This document shows positions 40,132 through 48,457 of a DNA stretch of 51,357 nt, one piece after another. The position numbers and the translations under genes were made by a program. The DNA comes from a virus. The stretch lies in IMG/VR virus record IMGVR_UViG_3300017697_000021, positions 1 through 51,357 of that record; one strand, 5' to 3'. The notes under the pieces were generated by a model. The model saw only the letters and a program-made list of their open reading frames with translations, did no database searches and was not told where the DNA came from. The stretch's first letter is position 1, and each line of letters starts with the position of its first letter.

Positions 40132-41591
40132 GTTCATGTAAATTAGTAATCAAAGACGAAGTAAACGTTAAATTTGAAAATCTAGATCTCAAATGGAGAC
40201 AACGTTTACACAATAAATTTAAATACGAGATTCCGTACGCTCGGCATCTGCCATCAGTGAAATTGGGTAGATGGGACGGTAAAATCTCTTTCTTTGGGTT
40301 AGGTGGCACTACATACCTAGCACTAGTCGAAAAGGTATTGCCTATTTTAGAAGAAGGAAATGTTTATGTAGAGTTCGAAGATCAAAGAATACAACATGAC
40401 TTTGAATTTAAAAGCATTGATAAAAACTATCTATCTCATATAAAATGGCCAGACACACATCCAGCTAAAGGAAAGACTATTGAGTTGAGAGACTATCAAG
40501 TGGAAACTATAAACAAGTTTATAGAAAATCCACAATGCATACAAGAGATCGCCACCGGAGCAGGAAAAACAATAATCACTGCGGCACTGTGCCAATTGGT
40601 GGAACCATATGGAAGAACACTTACAATAGTGCCAAACAAAAGTCTTGTCACACAAACGGAAGAAGACTTTCTCACTTGTAATTTAGATACCGGAGTGTAT
40701 TATGGGGATCGAAAAGAATTAGGAAGATACAACACCATAGCAACTTGGCAATCATTAAATGTACTAGAGAAAAAAAGTAAAGATGAACACACAGCAGATT
40801 TTTTAGAAGCAATAAAAGGGATCAACACTATTATTATTGATGAAGTACACATGGCCAAAGCAGACGTGTTGAAAAGATTATTGACCGGACCATTTGCCAA
40901 TTGTGGCATACGTTGGGGTTTGACCGGAACAGTGCCCAAAGCAGATTATGAATTCATGGGACTAAAATGTTCTATCGGAGAAGTGGTGAACAGGATTGCG
41001 GCCAGCACATTACAAGACAAAGGCGTACTTGCCAATTGTAATGTTAATGTTTTGCAAACGTTGGAAACTAAACAATTTTCTAACTATCAAGAAGAACTTA
41101 AATGGCTTACTACTGATAGCAAACGTATGAGTTATATTGCTAAAACAATAAAAACTATATCAAGTTCTGGAAACACACTAGTTCTGGTGGATAGGATATC
41201 AGCAGGAAAGATATTACAGGAGCAACTAGAAGATTCAGTATTTGTATCTGGATCTACCAAAAACGTAGACAGGAAGGAACAATATGATGAAGTATCTACA
41301 GCAACAAATAAAATTATTATTGCCACATATGGAGTTGCCAGTATTGGCATTAATATTCCTAGGATTTTTAATCTTGTCCTTATAGAGCCAGGCAAGTCCT
41401 TTGTGAGGGTAATTCAATCAATAGGACGTGGTATAAGGAAAGCCCAAGACAAGGATCATGTAGAGATATGGGATATTACCAGCTCATGCAAGTTTGCAAA
41501 AAGACACCTAGGGCAAAGGAAAAAGTTTTACAAAGAGGCCAATTACCCGTATAATATAGAAAAGATAAATTATGAAAATTCTTACACTTGA
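40128..41591 (+). CDS. uvsW: DNA helicase UvsW
   Basis: 487 aa from ATG 40128, which overlaps the upstream stop; an earlier in-frame ATG at 40095 is less likely. SF2 motifs: Q-like IELRDYQVETINKFIE, Walker A ATGAGKT (142-148), motif II DEVH (238-241, in TIIIDEVHMAK), motif III WGLTGTVPKADY, and motifs V/VI IATYGVASIGINIPRIFN and QSIGRGIRKAQDKD. UvsW unwinds and branch-migrates R-loops, D-loops and stalled forks, ending origin-dependent replication. The N-terminal domain (LKWRQRLHNKFKYEIPYARH, LPSVKLGRWDGKISFFGLGG) matches the UvsW substrate-recognition domain. The motif set is complete. Confidence 0.95.
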   Translation: MSSCKLVIKDEVNVKFENLDLKWRQRLHNKFKYEIPYARHLPSVKLGRWDGKISFFGLGGTTYLALVEKVLPILEEGNVYVEFEDQRIQHDFEFKSIDKNYLSHIKWPDTHPAKGKTIELRDYQVETINKFIENPQCIQEIATGAGKTIITAALCQLVEPYGRTLTIVPNKSLVTQTEEDFLTCNLDTGVYYGDRKELGRYNTIATWQSLNVLEKKSKDEHTADFLEAIKGINTIIIDEVHMAKADVLKRLLTGPFANCGIRWGLTGTVPKADYEFMGLKCSIGEVVNRIAASTLQDKGVLANCNVNVLQTLETKQFSNYQEELKWLTTDSKRMSYIAKTIKTISSSGNTLVLVDRISAGKILQEQLEDSVFVSGSTKNVDRKEQYDEVSTATNKIIIATYGVASIGINIPRIFNLVLIEPGKSFVRVIQSIGRGIRKAQDKDHVEIWDITSSCKFAKRHLGQRKKFYKEANYPYNIEKINYENSYT

Positions 41592-42075
41592 TAACCAAAC
41601 ATATAGCTTAGAAAAAATTCCAGAGTATGTGGATGATAAACTAAGATTTGCTGTGTTAGATAACTCAGATCCTACAAACACGGATTATTTTTATGTTCCT
41701 TTAATTTTTTTAGAATCTTTTAACTCTCCAGCGGCAGTAATACAGATAGGACAATATAAAATATCCATGCCATTAGATTGGAAAATGGTTATAGGAGAAG
41801 CAGAACAAGGGGAACTGCACGTTATGCCAATCACTAGTTTAAACGACAGGGGCTTTGATGCTTTTCTTTTTAATCCACTAACTGGTGGTATGCCGGAATT
41901 TGCCAACATTGATATTGTAGATATCTACACAGAAGTAAAATGGTACTTTCCAAAAATGAAATCAGGACAGCTATTGGCTGTGCCGTTAACAAATGGAAAA
42001 AATCCTCAATGTGCTTATTTTGTAAAAGATATATCGAGACAATGTGAACAGATAGAATATGGTCAGTGTTTCTAA
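41572..42075 (+). CDS. Conserved-type protein after uvsW, unknown (167 aa)
   Basis: 167 aa. Beta-rich: FAVLDNSDPTNTDYFYVPLI, AAVIQIGQYKISMPLDWKMV, IGEAEQGELHVMPITSLND, RGFDAFLFNPLTGGMPEFAN and EVKWYFPKMKSGQLLAVPLT. It resembles a hypothetical family I associate with marine T4-like phages near uvsW, but I know no function. No catalytic residues are evident. It overlaps the uvsW end by 20 nt and the next gene by 17 nt, so it is coupled in the operon and expected to act in DNA metabolism. Confidence 0.7.
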   Translation: MKILTLDNQTYSLEKIPEYVDDKLRFAVLDNSDPTNTDYFYVPLIFLESFNSPAAVIQIGQYKISMPLDWKMVIGEAEQGELHVMPITSLNDRGFDAFLFNPLTGGMPEFANIDIVDIYTEVKWYFPKMKSGQLLAVPLTNGKNPQCAYFVKDISRQCEQIEYGQCF

Positions 42076-42328
42076 AAAACTTAAAAGTAGATCAGTAAAA
42101 ATTCAAGCACCGGTCCTAATAGTGGACTCAGATCAGCAAGGTATGACGCCTGTATGGATGGACAGAGATTTTTTCCCAAACTTACTTGATCAAATAAAAG
42201 AGTATGACCTAGAAGTGAAACACATACGTTATCATGAGAACATGGTCACACTAAAATTTAAAGATGAAAAACATGCAACTAAATTTAGGATAATATATGA
42301 ACAACAAACCAAAAAAAAAGTTTTTTGA
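42059..42328 (+). CDS. Small basic protein, unknown (89 aa)
   Basis: 89 aa, strongly basic at both ends (MVSVSKKLKSRSVKIQAPV, DEKHATKFRIIYEQQTKKKV). The centre holds LIVDSDQQGMTPVWMDRDFF and VKHIRYHENMVTLKFKD. The alternating strands and basic character suggest a small nucleic-acid-binding or clamp-associated protein, but no family is recognised. Overlaps its upstream and downstream neighbours by 17 and 32 nt. Confidence 0.65.
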   Translation: MVSVSKKLKSRSVKIQAPVLIVDSDQQGMTPVWMDRDFFPNLLDQIKEYDLEVKHIRYHENMVTLKFKDEKHATKFRIIYEQQTKKKVF

Positions 42329-42749
42329 ATTAAGAAACGGTCTTAAAGCCGTTGATTACAGAAACAAAGATTATTATGATCGTATTGATGATCATGAGAG
42401 ATCGCTATATTCACCTTATATGTTAATGAGATATGTTTCAAGTGTGTCGTCTAAGGATCCTTTTTATGTAGAACACTATGTTGAAATGGTCAACGAATGT
42501 GTTAACAAACACTGTTTCACATTGGGTAAACACAAAAAACTTTTGTGGATACTGACTGCTATGTGTGGTGCAGAGACACAACAATTCCATCCATGGATCA
42601 AACCAATGAAACGTGTACCAAACAAGAGTTTAAAGAAACTACAAAAGATATATCCAACATGGAAAGAGGCAGATCTGGAAACACTAGACAAAGTTATTAC
42701 AGATAGAGAACTAGAAGAACTGTTAGAAGCTCATGGAATCACAAATTAG
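42297..42749 (+). CDS. Possible clamp-loader small subunit gp62-like
   Basis: 150 aa, near the 187 aa of T4 gp62. Blocks fitting gp62-type helices: RSLYSPYMLMRYVSSVSSKD, FYVEHYVEMVNECVNKHCFT and LLWILTAMCGAETQQFHPWI. The last 40 residues are charged (KSLKKLQKIYPTWKEADLET). In T4, gp62 is encoded next to gp44 and gp45; neither lies in this window, which lowers confidence. The position in the early DNA-metabolism operon fits. It is only a candidate and could be another small helical replication protein. Confidence 0.4.
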   Translation: MNNKPKKKFFELRNGLKAVDYRNKDYYDRIDDHERSLYSPYMLMRYVSSVSSKDPFYVEHYVEMVNECVNKHCFTLGKHKKLLWILTAMCGAETQQFHPWIKPMKRVPNKSLKKLQKIYPTWKEADLETLDKVITDRELEELLEAHGITN

Positions 42750-43422
42750 TTTTACATGTACATACTGCGATAAAAGTTTTCAAAGAGAAAGAACACTACA
42801 GGTTCATCTGTGTGAACCTAAAAGAAGACATTTACAAAAATCTGAAAAGTGGGTTCAAACAGGATTTATTGTATTTTGTAGATTTTATGAAATACATCAA
42901 AAAATTGGAAAAACAAAAACGTATGACGACTTTTGTAACTCGTCTTATTATAATGCTTTTGTAAAGTTTGGACGATATATGATGCATACCAGTCCATTAT
43001 ATCCTAGCAAATATATAGACTATGTGATACTATCCAGAGTGAAATTAGATCAATGGAGCAGAGATGATCTCTATGAAGAATATTTAAAAGATACTTTGAA
43101 AACTGAATCAGTAGAATTAGCTTTACAAAGATCTATAGCATCCATGATGGATTGGGCCACTCAACAAAATGTACAATGGTCTGATTATTTTCGTTTGGTT
43201 AATACCAGTCGGGCTGTGCAACATATTCAGTCAGGACATCTCAGTCCGTGGTTGGTGCTGGGTTGTGATGCAGGCAAAAAAATGCTACAATCGTTTACAG
43301 ACGAACAATTACAAATGATACAAACATATATCGATCCAGAATTCTGGAGTAATAAATTTAAAAACTATCCAGCAGATTATTTGCTGGTGCAAGAAACAGC
43401 AAAGGAGGCACACATTGAGTAA
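42733..43422 (+). CDS. C2H2-type zinc-finger protein, unknown (229 aa)
   Basis: 229 aa. A classical finger opens the protein: FTCTYCDKSFQRERTLQVHL with the C-x2-C pair, then H and a C/H pair in HLCEPKRRH. The remainder is helical (FCRFYEIHQKIGKTKTYDDF, YDDLYEEYLK-type, SIASMMDWATQQNVQWSDYF, SRAVQHIQSGHLSPWLVLGC) with no catalytic motif. The finger could bind DNA or protein. The overall plan, finger plus a ~190-residue helical body, is seen in marine T4-like phages as a conserved unknown. Overlaps the upstream gene by 17 nt and the TTG-initiated next gene by 8 nt. Confidence 0.7.
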   Translation: MESQISFTCTYCDKSFQRERTLQVHLCEPKRRHLQKSEKWVQTGFIVFCRFYEIHQKIGKTKTYDDFCNSSYYNAFVKFGRYMMHTSPLYPSKYIDYVILSRVKLDQWSRDDLYEEYLKDTLKTESVELALQRSIASMMDWATQQNVQWSDYFRLVNTSRAVQHIQSGHLSPWLVLGCDAGKKMLQSFTDEQLQMIQTYIDPEFWSNKFKNYPADYLLVQETAKEAHIE

Positions 43423-43639
43423 ATTTGCACTAGAAGTAGACGACCATTTAAACATAGAACCTGGAGACAGTGTGGTGGTTATAAAAGCTGATGGAACAGT
43501 AGGCAAAGTGATATTGCCAGAGATGAGTAGAGAAACACAACAAACCAGAGGTTATAAAAAAATGTTAAAAGTTTTAGATATGCTAAAGCCCGGATCAAAA
43601 TTAAAATTAGAAACTTATAATAAAGGAAAATTACACTAA
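43415..43639 (+). CDS. Small protein with TTG start, unknown (74 aa)
   Basis: 74 aa initiated at TTG 43415. The start is supported by a very strong Shine-Dalgarno AAAGGAGG at 43401-43408, 6 nt before it, and by overlap with the upstream stop. Product MSKFALEVDDHLNIEPGDSV, then VVIKADGTVGKVILPEM, RETQQTRGYKKMLKVLDMLK and PGSKLKLETYNKGKLH. It contains an SH3/beta-barrel-like GDSVVVIKADGTVGKV turn. The stop overlaps the mini-DnaE start by one base. No family recognised. Confidence 0.7.
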   Translation: MSKFALEVDDHLNIEPGDSVVVIKADGTVGKVILPEMSRETQQTRGYKKMLKVLDMLKPGSKLKLETYNKGKLH

Positions 43640-44238
43640 TGCCTGATGTTGATATAGATTTTTTTGACAGAGACAAAGCACTGAAATTATTCAAACATAC
43701 TCCTGCATCCATGATCAAAGACGACAACATTGAGAAACATAAAACAGGAGTTTACTTTCATAACATACCTGTTGATCCTGTTTCTGGACACTCAACTTTA
43801 GATTATAAAGTTGCAGAACAAAGAGGATATTTTAAAATTGATTGCTTGAACGTTAGCATTTACAAGGCAGTCGAATCAGAAGAACACCTTGTAAAACTAA
43901 TGATAGAAGAACCGAATTGGGAAATGTTGAAGGATAAAAAAATTGTAGATGAATTATTCCATTTAAATGGACACTATAATATTGTATCCAAGCTAGAGCC
44001 AAAAAATATCGAGCAACTTGCCGCAGTACTGGCTATGATACGACCTGCAAAAAGATATCTAACGTACAAAAACTGGAACGAAATATTAAAAGAAGTTTGG
44101 ACTAAACCCACGGACAACAGTTACTTTTTTAAAAAATCGCATGCGGTAGCTTATGCTCAGGCTATTGTGGTGCAGATGAATTTGATCCAAAATGATAAAT
44201 ATACTTTTAGTGTACAACCAGAAACGCAAACTCACTAA
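43639..44238 (+). CDS. Miniature DnaE-like (C-family polymerase) palm/fingers protein
   Basis: 199 aa. It opens with MPDVDIDFFDRD, the PDxDxDF catalytic motif of bacterial DNA polymerase III alpha. It then jumps to KHKTGVYFHNIPVDPVSGHS (matching KHAGGVVIAP), EQRGYFKIDCLNVSIY (third catalytic Asp, as in GLVKFDFLGL), LFHLNGHYNIVSKLEP and LAAVLAMIRPAKRYL (as ALVALFRPGP), and FFKKSHAVAYAQAIVVQMNL (as FNKSHSAAYALVSYQ). All three carboxylates are present, but most of the ~1160-residue polymerase is missing: the PHP domain, thumb, palm insert and C-terminal domains. Such a protein is not likely to polymerise alone; it may bind DNA or a replisome protein, or be a remnant. A related gene starts at 50688. 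Confidence 0.7.
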   Translation: MPDVDIDFFDRDKALKLFKHTPASMIKDDNIEKHKTGVYFHNIPVDPVSGHSTLDYKVAEQRGYFKIDCLNVSIYKAVESEEHLVKLMIEEPNWEMLKDKKIVDELFHLNGHYNIVSKLEPKNIEQLAAVLAMIRPAKRYLTYKNWNEILKEVWTKPTDNSYFFKKSHAVAYAQAIVVQMNLIQNDKYTFSVQPETQTH

Positions 44239-44491
44239 AAAACTCAAATACAGAACAGTAGACCTGCCCAATGATTACACTTGCACAGTGGAACTAGCTA
44301 AACAATGCGATTACGTAAAGGACAAAAGAAGATCTGTTAGATGCAAGGTCCCGAGTGATTGGAATGCTAAAGAATTTATAGCTCATTCATTGCCCCTATG
44401 GCAAGATATTTGGATAAAGAAAAAAGTAGAAATGACATGGAACGCTAGACAGCGTTCTATTTTATTAAAGTATATTAGACGGGTCGTCTAA
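44192..44491 (+). CDS. Small basic protein, unknown (99 aa)
   Basis: 99 aa in a frame overlapping the end of the mini-DnaE gene by 47 nt. Basic N-terminus (LLVYNQKRKLTKKLKYRTVD), TCTVELAKQCDYVKDKRRSV, KVPSDWNAKEFIAHSLPLWQ and a basic C-terminal helix (ARQRSILLKYIRRVV). The long overlap makes the exact start uncertain; a GTG at 44210 is an alternative. A GATAAATA sits inside the overlap. It may be a DNA- or RNA-binding accessory; no family recognised. Overlaps the convergent minus-strand gene by 17 nt. Confidence 0.6.
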   Translation: MINILLVYNQKRKLTKKLKYRTVDLPNDYTCTVELAKQCDYVKDKRRSVRCKVPSDWNAKEFIAHSLPLWQDIWIKKKVEMTWNARQRSILLKYIRRVV

Positions 44492-44849
44492 CCAATTGGA
44501 TTGTTCTTCTCTTGATTCTTCTCTTTGCGATGTCGCTTAATCTTACACACGGTCCATGCACCACTTCAAGGTCTTTGGTGGCTAGAGATGTCAGTGTAGT
44601 ACGGAAATATGTCCAGTCGCCTTTGAGAAAAATATTAATAGGAATTTTTCTGTTAGATTCCCACCACCATGATTCACCTAATTTTAGGAATTGCATTTTA
44701 TCTTCTGGCATCATTATTTTACCATAATCATAAAAGCTAGTGACTTGGGCATCTTGGTTAGAAATAATGCCTACATACTCTAGGTCTCCCTTTCGTACAA
44801 GTGATAAAAAAGGGAATTTTTTTCCCAGGCTATTAAAAACTTCGTTCAT
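44475..44849 (-). CDS. Unknown protein (124 aa), minus strand
   Basis: 124 aa from ATG 44849; a TTG at 44858 would add three residues. Segments: MNEVFNSLGKKFPFLSLVRK, LEYVGIISNQDAQVTSFYDY, WWWESNRKIPINIFLKGDWT and a basic C-terminus (RLSDIAKRRIKRRTIQLVRR). The WWWESNRKIP block with aromatic residues and the basic end resemble a conserved hypothetical of marine T4-like phages. No catalytic motif. A lone minus-strand gene between plus-strand genes; the minus strand upstream has no TAAATA box. Confidence 0.65.
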   Translation of the reverse strand: MNEVFNSLGKKFPFLSLVRKGDLEYVGIISNQDAQVTSFYDYGKIMMPEDKMQFLKLGESWWWESNRKIPINIFLKGDWTYFRTTLTSLATKDLEVVHGPCVRLSDIAKRRIKRRTIQLVRRPV

Positions 44850-44856
44850 GCTATTC

Positions 44857-44864
44857 AATAAATA
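44857..44864 (+). promoter_or_regulatory. Late promoter-like AATAAATA upstream of 44881 gene
   Basis: AATAAATA in the 31-nt gap between the divergent genes at 44849 and 44881; its last A is 16 nt before the ATG. Confidence 0.45.
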
Positions 44865-44866
44865 CT

Positions 44867-44874
44867 GTTAAATA
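44867..44874 (+). promoter_or_regulatory. Second late promoter-like GTTAAATA upstream of 44881 gene
   Basis: GTTAAATA 10 nt after the first element, last A 6 nt before ATG 44881, the usual short spacing. Two tandem boxes could give two starts. Confidence 0.5.
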
Positions 44875-44880
44875 TGTTAT

Positions 44881-45687
44881 ATGCAAACTGTCTCAAGGTA
44901 TTTACTAACAAACTTGGTAATCGCCTACATAAATGGTTATCACGGAAGGAACTCAAAAGTGTACAATAGACGCTTAAATATTTTTAGAGGAGTGTCAAAT
45001 CCTGTCACTTTTAGTTTTAAAAATGAGGATCAGAAGGCCCAGGATATCACAACTAGGTCGTTTGAGTTTGCATTAATAGATACTGATAGCAAAAAAGCGG
45101 TTCTAACACGTACATTATCCATACTAGATGATGGATCTACATTCACAACAAAGGGCACAGCATCGGTTACTTTGACTGATGGGGACCTGCTGTCTTTACA
45201 TGCTAAATTTTATGACTTCTCTGTGAGAGAAGTGCTTACAGACGGATCAAGTGTCTCTTATCAGGTTACCTATGCTGATACCGGTTATAATTCGGCAGGC
45301 ACGGTGGAACTGATAGATGGCGGCTTTCCATCTTTTGTAGCCAGCGAAGAAGTTAGTTCTTTCAGTAGCAACACCAGTAATAATCCATACCCTCTAAGAT
45401 ATGTTTCTAATGGAACTATATCAGGACATCCTGGACAAAACAACAACGATGCTTTACACACCGTGGCTGTATACACATCAGATTTTTCAGGCACTTTAAA
45501 AATACTTGCCACTATGTCCACAACTCCGGCACCTGCAGATTTCTTTACAGTTACTACAATCACTGACTTACCAAGCTCTGGAGTGAAAAACTACAACTTC
45601 AATGGCGTATACCAATTTGTTAAATTCAGTTGGGACAATGCTACTGGTAATACCGGGACGATTGACAAAATCCTATATAGACAGTAA
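44881..45687 (+). CDS. Virion-like beta-structured protein, unknown (268 aa)
   Basis: 268 aa. After a basic N-terminal region (RYLLTNLVIAYINGYHGRNS, VYNRRLNIFRGVSNPVTFSF), the protein is beta-rich: FEFALIDTDSKKAVLTRTLS, DDGSTFTTKGTASVTLTDGD, VREVLTDGSSVSYQVTYAD and FVKFSWDNATGNTGTIDKIL. This resembles Ig-like or baseplate upper-protein modules of marine phages. The late promoter and composition indicate a virion component, perhaps a baseplate or fibre element, isolated inside the replication region. It ends 9 nt before the primase gene. Confidence 0.65.
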   Translation: MQTVSRYLLTNLVIAYINGYHGRNSKVYNRRLNIFRGVSNPVTFSFKNEDQKAQDITTRSFEFALIDTDSKKAVLTRTLSILDDGSTFTTKGTASVTLTDGDLLSLHAKFYDFSVREVLTDGSSVSYQVTYADTGYNSAGTVELIDGGFPSFVASEEVSSFSSNTSNNPYPLRYVSNGTISGHPGQNNNDALHTVAVYTSDFSGTLKILATMSTTPAPADFFTVTTITDLPSSGVKNYNFNGVYQFVKFSWDNATGNTGTIDKILYRQ

Positions 45688-45696
45688 AATATAGAT

Positions 45697-46710
45697 ATGA
45701 ATCTTATTCAATCTACTATTCTGACATCACTGCCTGCGGGTAGAAAGAAAACTCCAAGTGGGTGGATAAGCTTCAATGCACCCTGCTGTGTACACAACGG
45801 AGAGACAGCAGACAAGAAGAAACGTGGTGGCATAATGACTTCTACTGATGGTACTGTATCTTTTCACTGTTTCAACTGTGGATTCAAAGCAAACTATGTG
45901 GCGGGACGTAAGCTCAATCTTAAGATGAGGACATTTATGAGCTATATCGGAATGGCAGAAGACACTATAAGGAAGATGGCCATAGAGGCCATGCGTCAAG
46001 AAGAGGGTGACATAAAATATGAAAAGAAGAAATTTATCACATTCAAGAAAAAAGAATTACCCAAGGGTGCAAAAAAGTTAGAGTTTTGGTTGGAGAAGAT
46101 GTTGGAAAATTTATTATCTGCAGACGAAACGTCCGCTGTTGATAATTTACTGAAGTACTTGGAAGGAAGAGGAATTGGTGCCGACTGGTACGACTTCATG
46201 TATTCTACAGACAAGCATTGGGACGTAAACAAAAGATTACTCATACCGTTTTACTGGCGAGGAGACATAGTAGGATTTTCAGGAAGGATGTTTGAACAGT
46301 CTGACAAGGTGAAATACTACACGGACGTACAGCCTGGTTATGTGTTCAACATGGATGCTCAGGATTGGTCAAGGAAGTTTGTACTTGTGACAGAAGGACC
46401 GTTTGATGCAATTACCATTTCTGGCGTGAGCATACTGGGATCAGAGATAAATGATACACAGCGGGAGTTGATAGATGGACTGGGCAGACAGGTTATTGTA
46501 GTACCGGACAGAGATGCCCCAGGAGAGAAACTGATCAATCAAGCAAAAGAATTTGGTTGGAGTGTGGCATTTCCTGAATGGGAAAAAGGAGTAAACGATG
46601 TTGCCGATGCTGTAATGAAATACGGAAGGCTGTTTACTATACAATCAATATTAAAAACAACAGAGTCTAGCAAACTTAAAATAGATTTAAAGACAAAGAT
46701 AGATGGATAA
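45697..46710 (+). CDS. 61: DNA primase gp61
   Basis: 337 aa (T4 gp61 is 342 aa). Zinc-ribbon residues are C30/C31 and H33 in NAPCCVHNGE and C58/C61 in FHCFNCGFKA. The TOPRIM catalytic part has the acidic E233 in VLVTEGPFDAITIS and the DRD (271-273) of QVIVVPDRDAPGEKL. This primase makes pentaribonucleotide primers as a complex with helicase gp41. It ends with a one-base overlap with the radical SAM gene, so it is in the same operon as that pair. Complete and clean. Confidence 0.93.
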   Translation: MNLIQSTILTSLPAGRKKTPSGWISFNAPCCVHNGETADKKKRGGIMTSTDGTVSFHCFNCGFKANYVAGRKLNLKMRTFMSYIGMAEDTIRKMAIEAMRQEEGDIKYEKKKFITFKKKELPKGAKKLEFWLEKMLENLLSADETSAVDNLLKYLEGRGIGADWYDFMYSTDKHWDVNKRLLIPFYWRGDIVGFSGRMFEQSDKVKYYTDVQPGYVFNMDAQDWSRKFVLVTEGPFDAITISGVSILGSEINDTQRELIDGLGRQVIVVPDRDAPGEKLINQAKEFGWSVAFPEWEKGVNDVADAVMKYGRLFTIQSILKTTESSKLKIDLKTKIDG

Positions 46711-47855
46711 TGGATTCCAAACAAAAATATCAACTTTTTAGACAAAGTAAGCATTTCTGTACAGCTCCATGGAACCTATTATATGTAGGAGTGGACGGAA
46801 CAATTCAAACTTGTTCAAGCGGAAAAGCCATGGGACACCTACAGGAGCATGATATAACTGAAATATTACCTAATAAGAAATTTCAATCTTTGAGAAAAGA
46901 AATACTTGAGGACAAGATAACAGATAACTGTAGAAATTGTTTAATGAATGAGAACACTTCCAGTGCAGGCAAATACACAGGACTACGAAATCATTACAAC
47001 GGGCTTGGTGTACACAGCAGTGCTGATTACACAGACACGAAGCAGTTCAAACTCTCTGCTTTAGATTTACACTGGAGTAGTTTGTGCGATTTAAAATGTG
47101 TAACCTGTTGGGCAGTTCAAAGCAGTAGTATTGCACGTGAAGAAAACAAACCGGTGAATCACACACCACCAGCATTGGCAGATCGCATTATCGAATACGT
47201 GGTAGCCAATCAAAACGAATTAAAAGAAATATACATGAGCGGTGGCGAGCCCACATTGATCAAATATAACCTTAAACTATTAAAGCAGATCGAAAAAAGA
47301 CCCGACTTAATTATTAGAGTGAATACAAACATGCAGTGGAAACAAGACAATCAAGTACTACAAGAAATATTAAAATTTCCAACTGTGTTGTTCACTTGTA
47401 GCATAGACGGTATAGGAGATAAGTTTGATTATATTAGGCGAGGAGCAAACTGGAACAAGACCTTAGCAAACATAAAATTTTTAAAAGCACAGTCAAACGT
47501 TGACCTAAGAGCCAACACTGTGTTCTCTGTGCTGACTGCACAAGAACTACCTGAGATAATTGACTACTTCATGGAAGAAATTGGAAGTATAGACCATACC
47601 ATTAATCAACTATCAATGGGACAAGAGCGACTGAGATGCAGGAACTTACCGGATGAGATAAAAAATAAAGTTCGCGAACAGTTGAATAAAACTTTTTTAA
47701 AATATAAGACCAATCTAAACATAGCAGGAAACATAAAAAATTGTCTTATTGAACTCGACAACAACCATGATAGTGTTGAATACAAGAAGTACTTTGATAA
47801 CATTGATATTTTACAAGGAACTGACTGGCGAAAACTTTATCCGGAGTTGACATGA
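46710..47855 (+). CDS. Radical SAM enzyme with N-terminal Twitch/SPASM-like Cys region
   Basis: 381 aa. The SAM-cluster motif C126-x3-C130-x2-C133 lies in SSLCDLKCVTCW; GGEP (178-181) follows in YMSGGEPTLIKY. Before the core are four more Cys (C17 in FCTAPW, C35, C74, C77 in CRNC), consistent with an auxiliary Fe-S cluster like Twitch/SPASM proteins, although the usual position is C-terminal. Such enzymes modify peptides, RNA or cofactors by 5'-deoxyadenosyl radical chemistry. Flanked by primase (one-base overlap) and an SDR-like gene (4-nt overlap). Related genes are known in marine phages; substrate unknown. Confidence 0.85.
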   Translation: MDSKQKYQLFRQSKHFCTAPWNLLYVGVDGTIQTCSSGKAMGHLQEHDITEILPNKKFQSLRKEILEDKITDNCRNCLMNENTSSAGKYTGLRNHYNGLGVHSSADYTDTKQFKLSALDLHWSSLCDLKCVTCWAVQSSSIAREENKPVNHTPPALADRIIEYVVANQNELKEIYMSGGEPTLIKYNLKLLKQIEKRPDLIIRVNTNMQWKQDNQVLQEILKFPTVLFTCSIDGIGDKFDYIRRGANWNKTLANIKFLKAQSNVDLRANTVFSVLTAQELPEIIDYFMEEIGSIDHTINQLSMGQERLRCRNLPDEIKNKVREQLNKTFLKYKTNLNIAGNIKNCLIELDNNHDSVEYKKYFDNIDILQGTDWRKLYPELT

Positions 47856-48457
47856 AACAGGCTTTATTAATAGGGTGTGGAAATCAAAGAGGCGAACGTA
47901 TTGTGAATGGCTGTATGGGAGCCGGTTATTCAGTGACCAACATAGGCTCAGGTGCTTCTGCAATACAGACAGTGAACAACATTAAAATTGAATGGAAAGA
48001 TTTAGATATCATAAAACTGCACAAGATACTTGTAAAAATTAAACATAAAGTAGACTTTATATTTTTTAACCAAAATGCTTCCAGTTTGTCGAATATAGAC
48101 TTTACACAACCAAAAAAAACACTTGACACATGGGGGCTAGTAAAAAGTTGGGGTCACAGTTATTGGTTGAGTTGTCAATTACCGTATTTCTTGATCAAGA
48201 CTCTGGAAACAAATCTGCATCATGAAACTATAATTGGATGGATGCTTTCCAGTTACATAGACAAAAATAAAGAAGGCGTGGAAACACATCCTGATTACAG
48301 CGGTAACAAATATACAAATTACATGCTAATGAAGAATTTTAATACAAAATATCAATGCTTTGGTATAAATCCCGAATTCGAAACTACTGACAAGATCCAG
48401 CCTTTGATCAAAGAAATATGTTCGGGCAATAAAAAGTGTGATGGTAAACTTTTTTAA
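47852..48457 (+). CDS. SDR-like Rossmann oxidoreductase
   Basis: 201 aa. The N-terminal strand-turn MKQALLIGCGNQRGERIVNG is a dinucleotide-binding start with altered glycines, followed by GAGYSVTNIGSGASA. Y149-x3-K153 in HPDYSGNKYTNYM fits the SDR catalytic Tyr-Lys pair, and IIGWMLSSYID provides a serine (133/134). The Asn of FFNQNASSLSNID is like the SDR N-A-x block. It is coupled to the radical SAM gene by a 4-nt overlap, so the two probably act on the same substrate. Shorter than the common 250 aa. Confidence 0.7.
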   Translation: MKQALLIGCGNQRGERIVNGCMGAGYSVTNIGSGASAIQTVNNIKIEWKDLDIIKLHKILVKIKHKVDFIFFNQNASSLSNIDFTQPKKTLDTWGLVKSWGHSYWLSCQLPYFLIKTLETNLHHETIIGWMLSSYIDKNKEGVETHPDYSGNKYTNYMLMKNFNTKYQCFGINPEFETTDKIQPLIKEICSGNKKCDGKLF

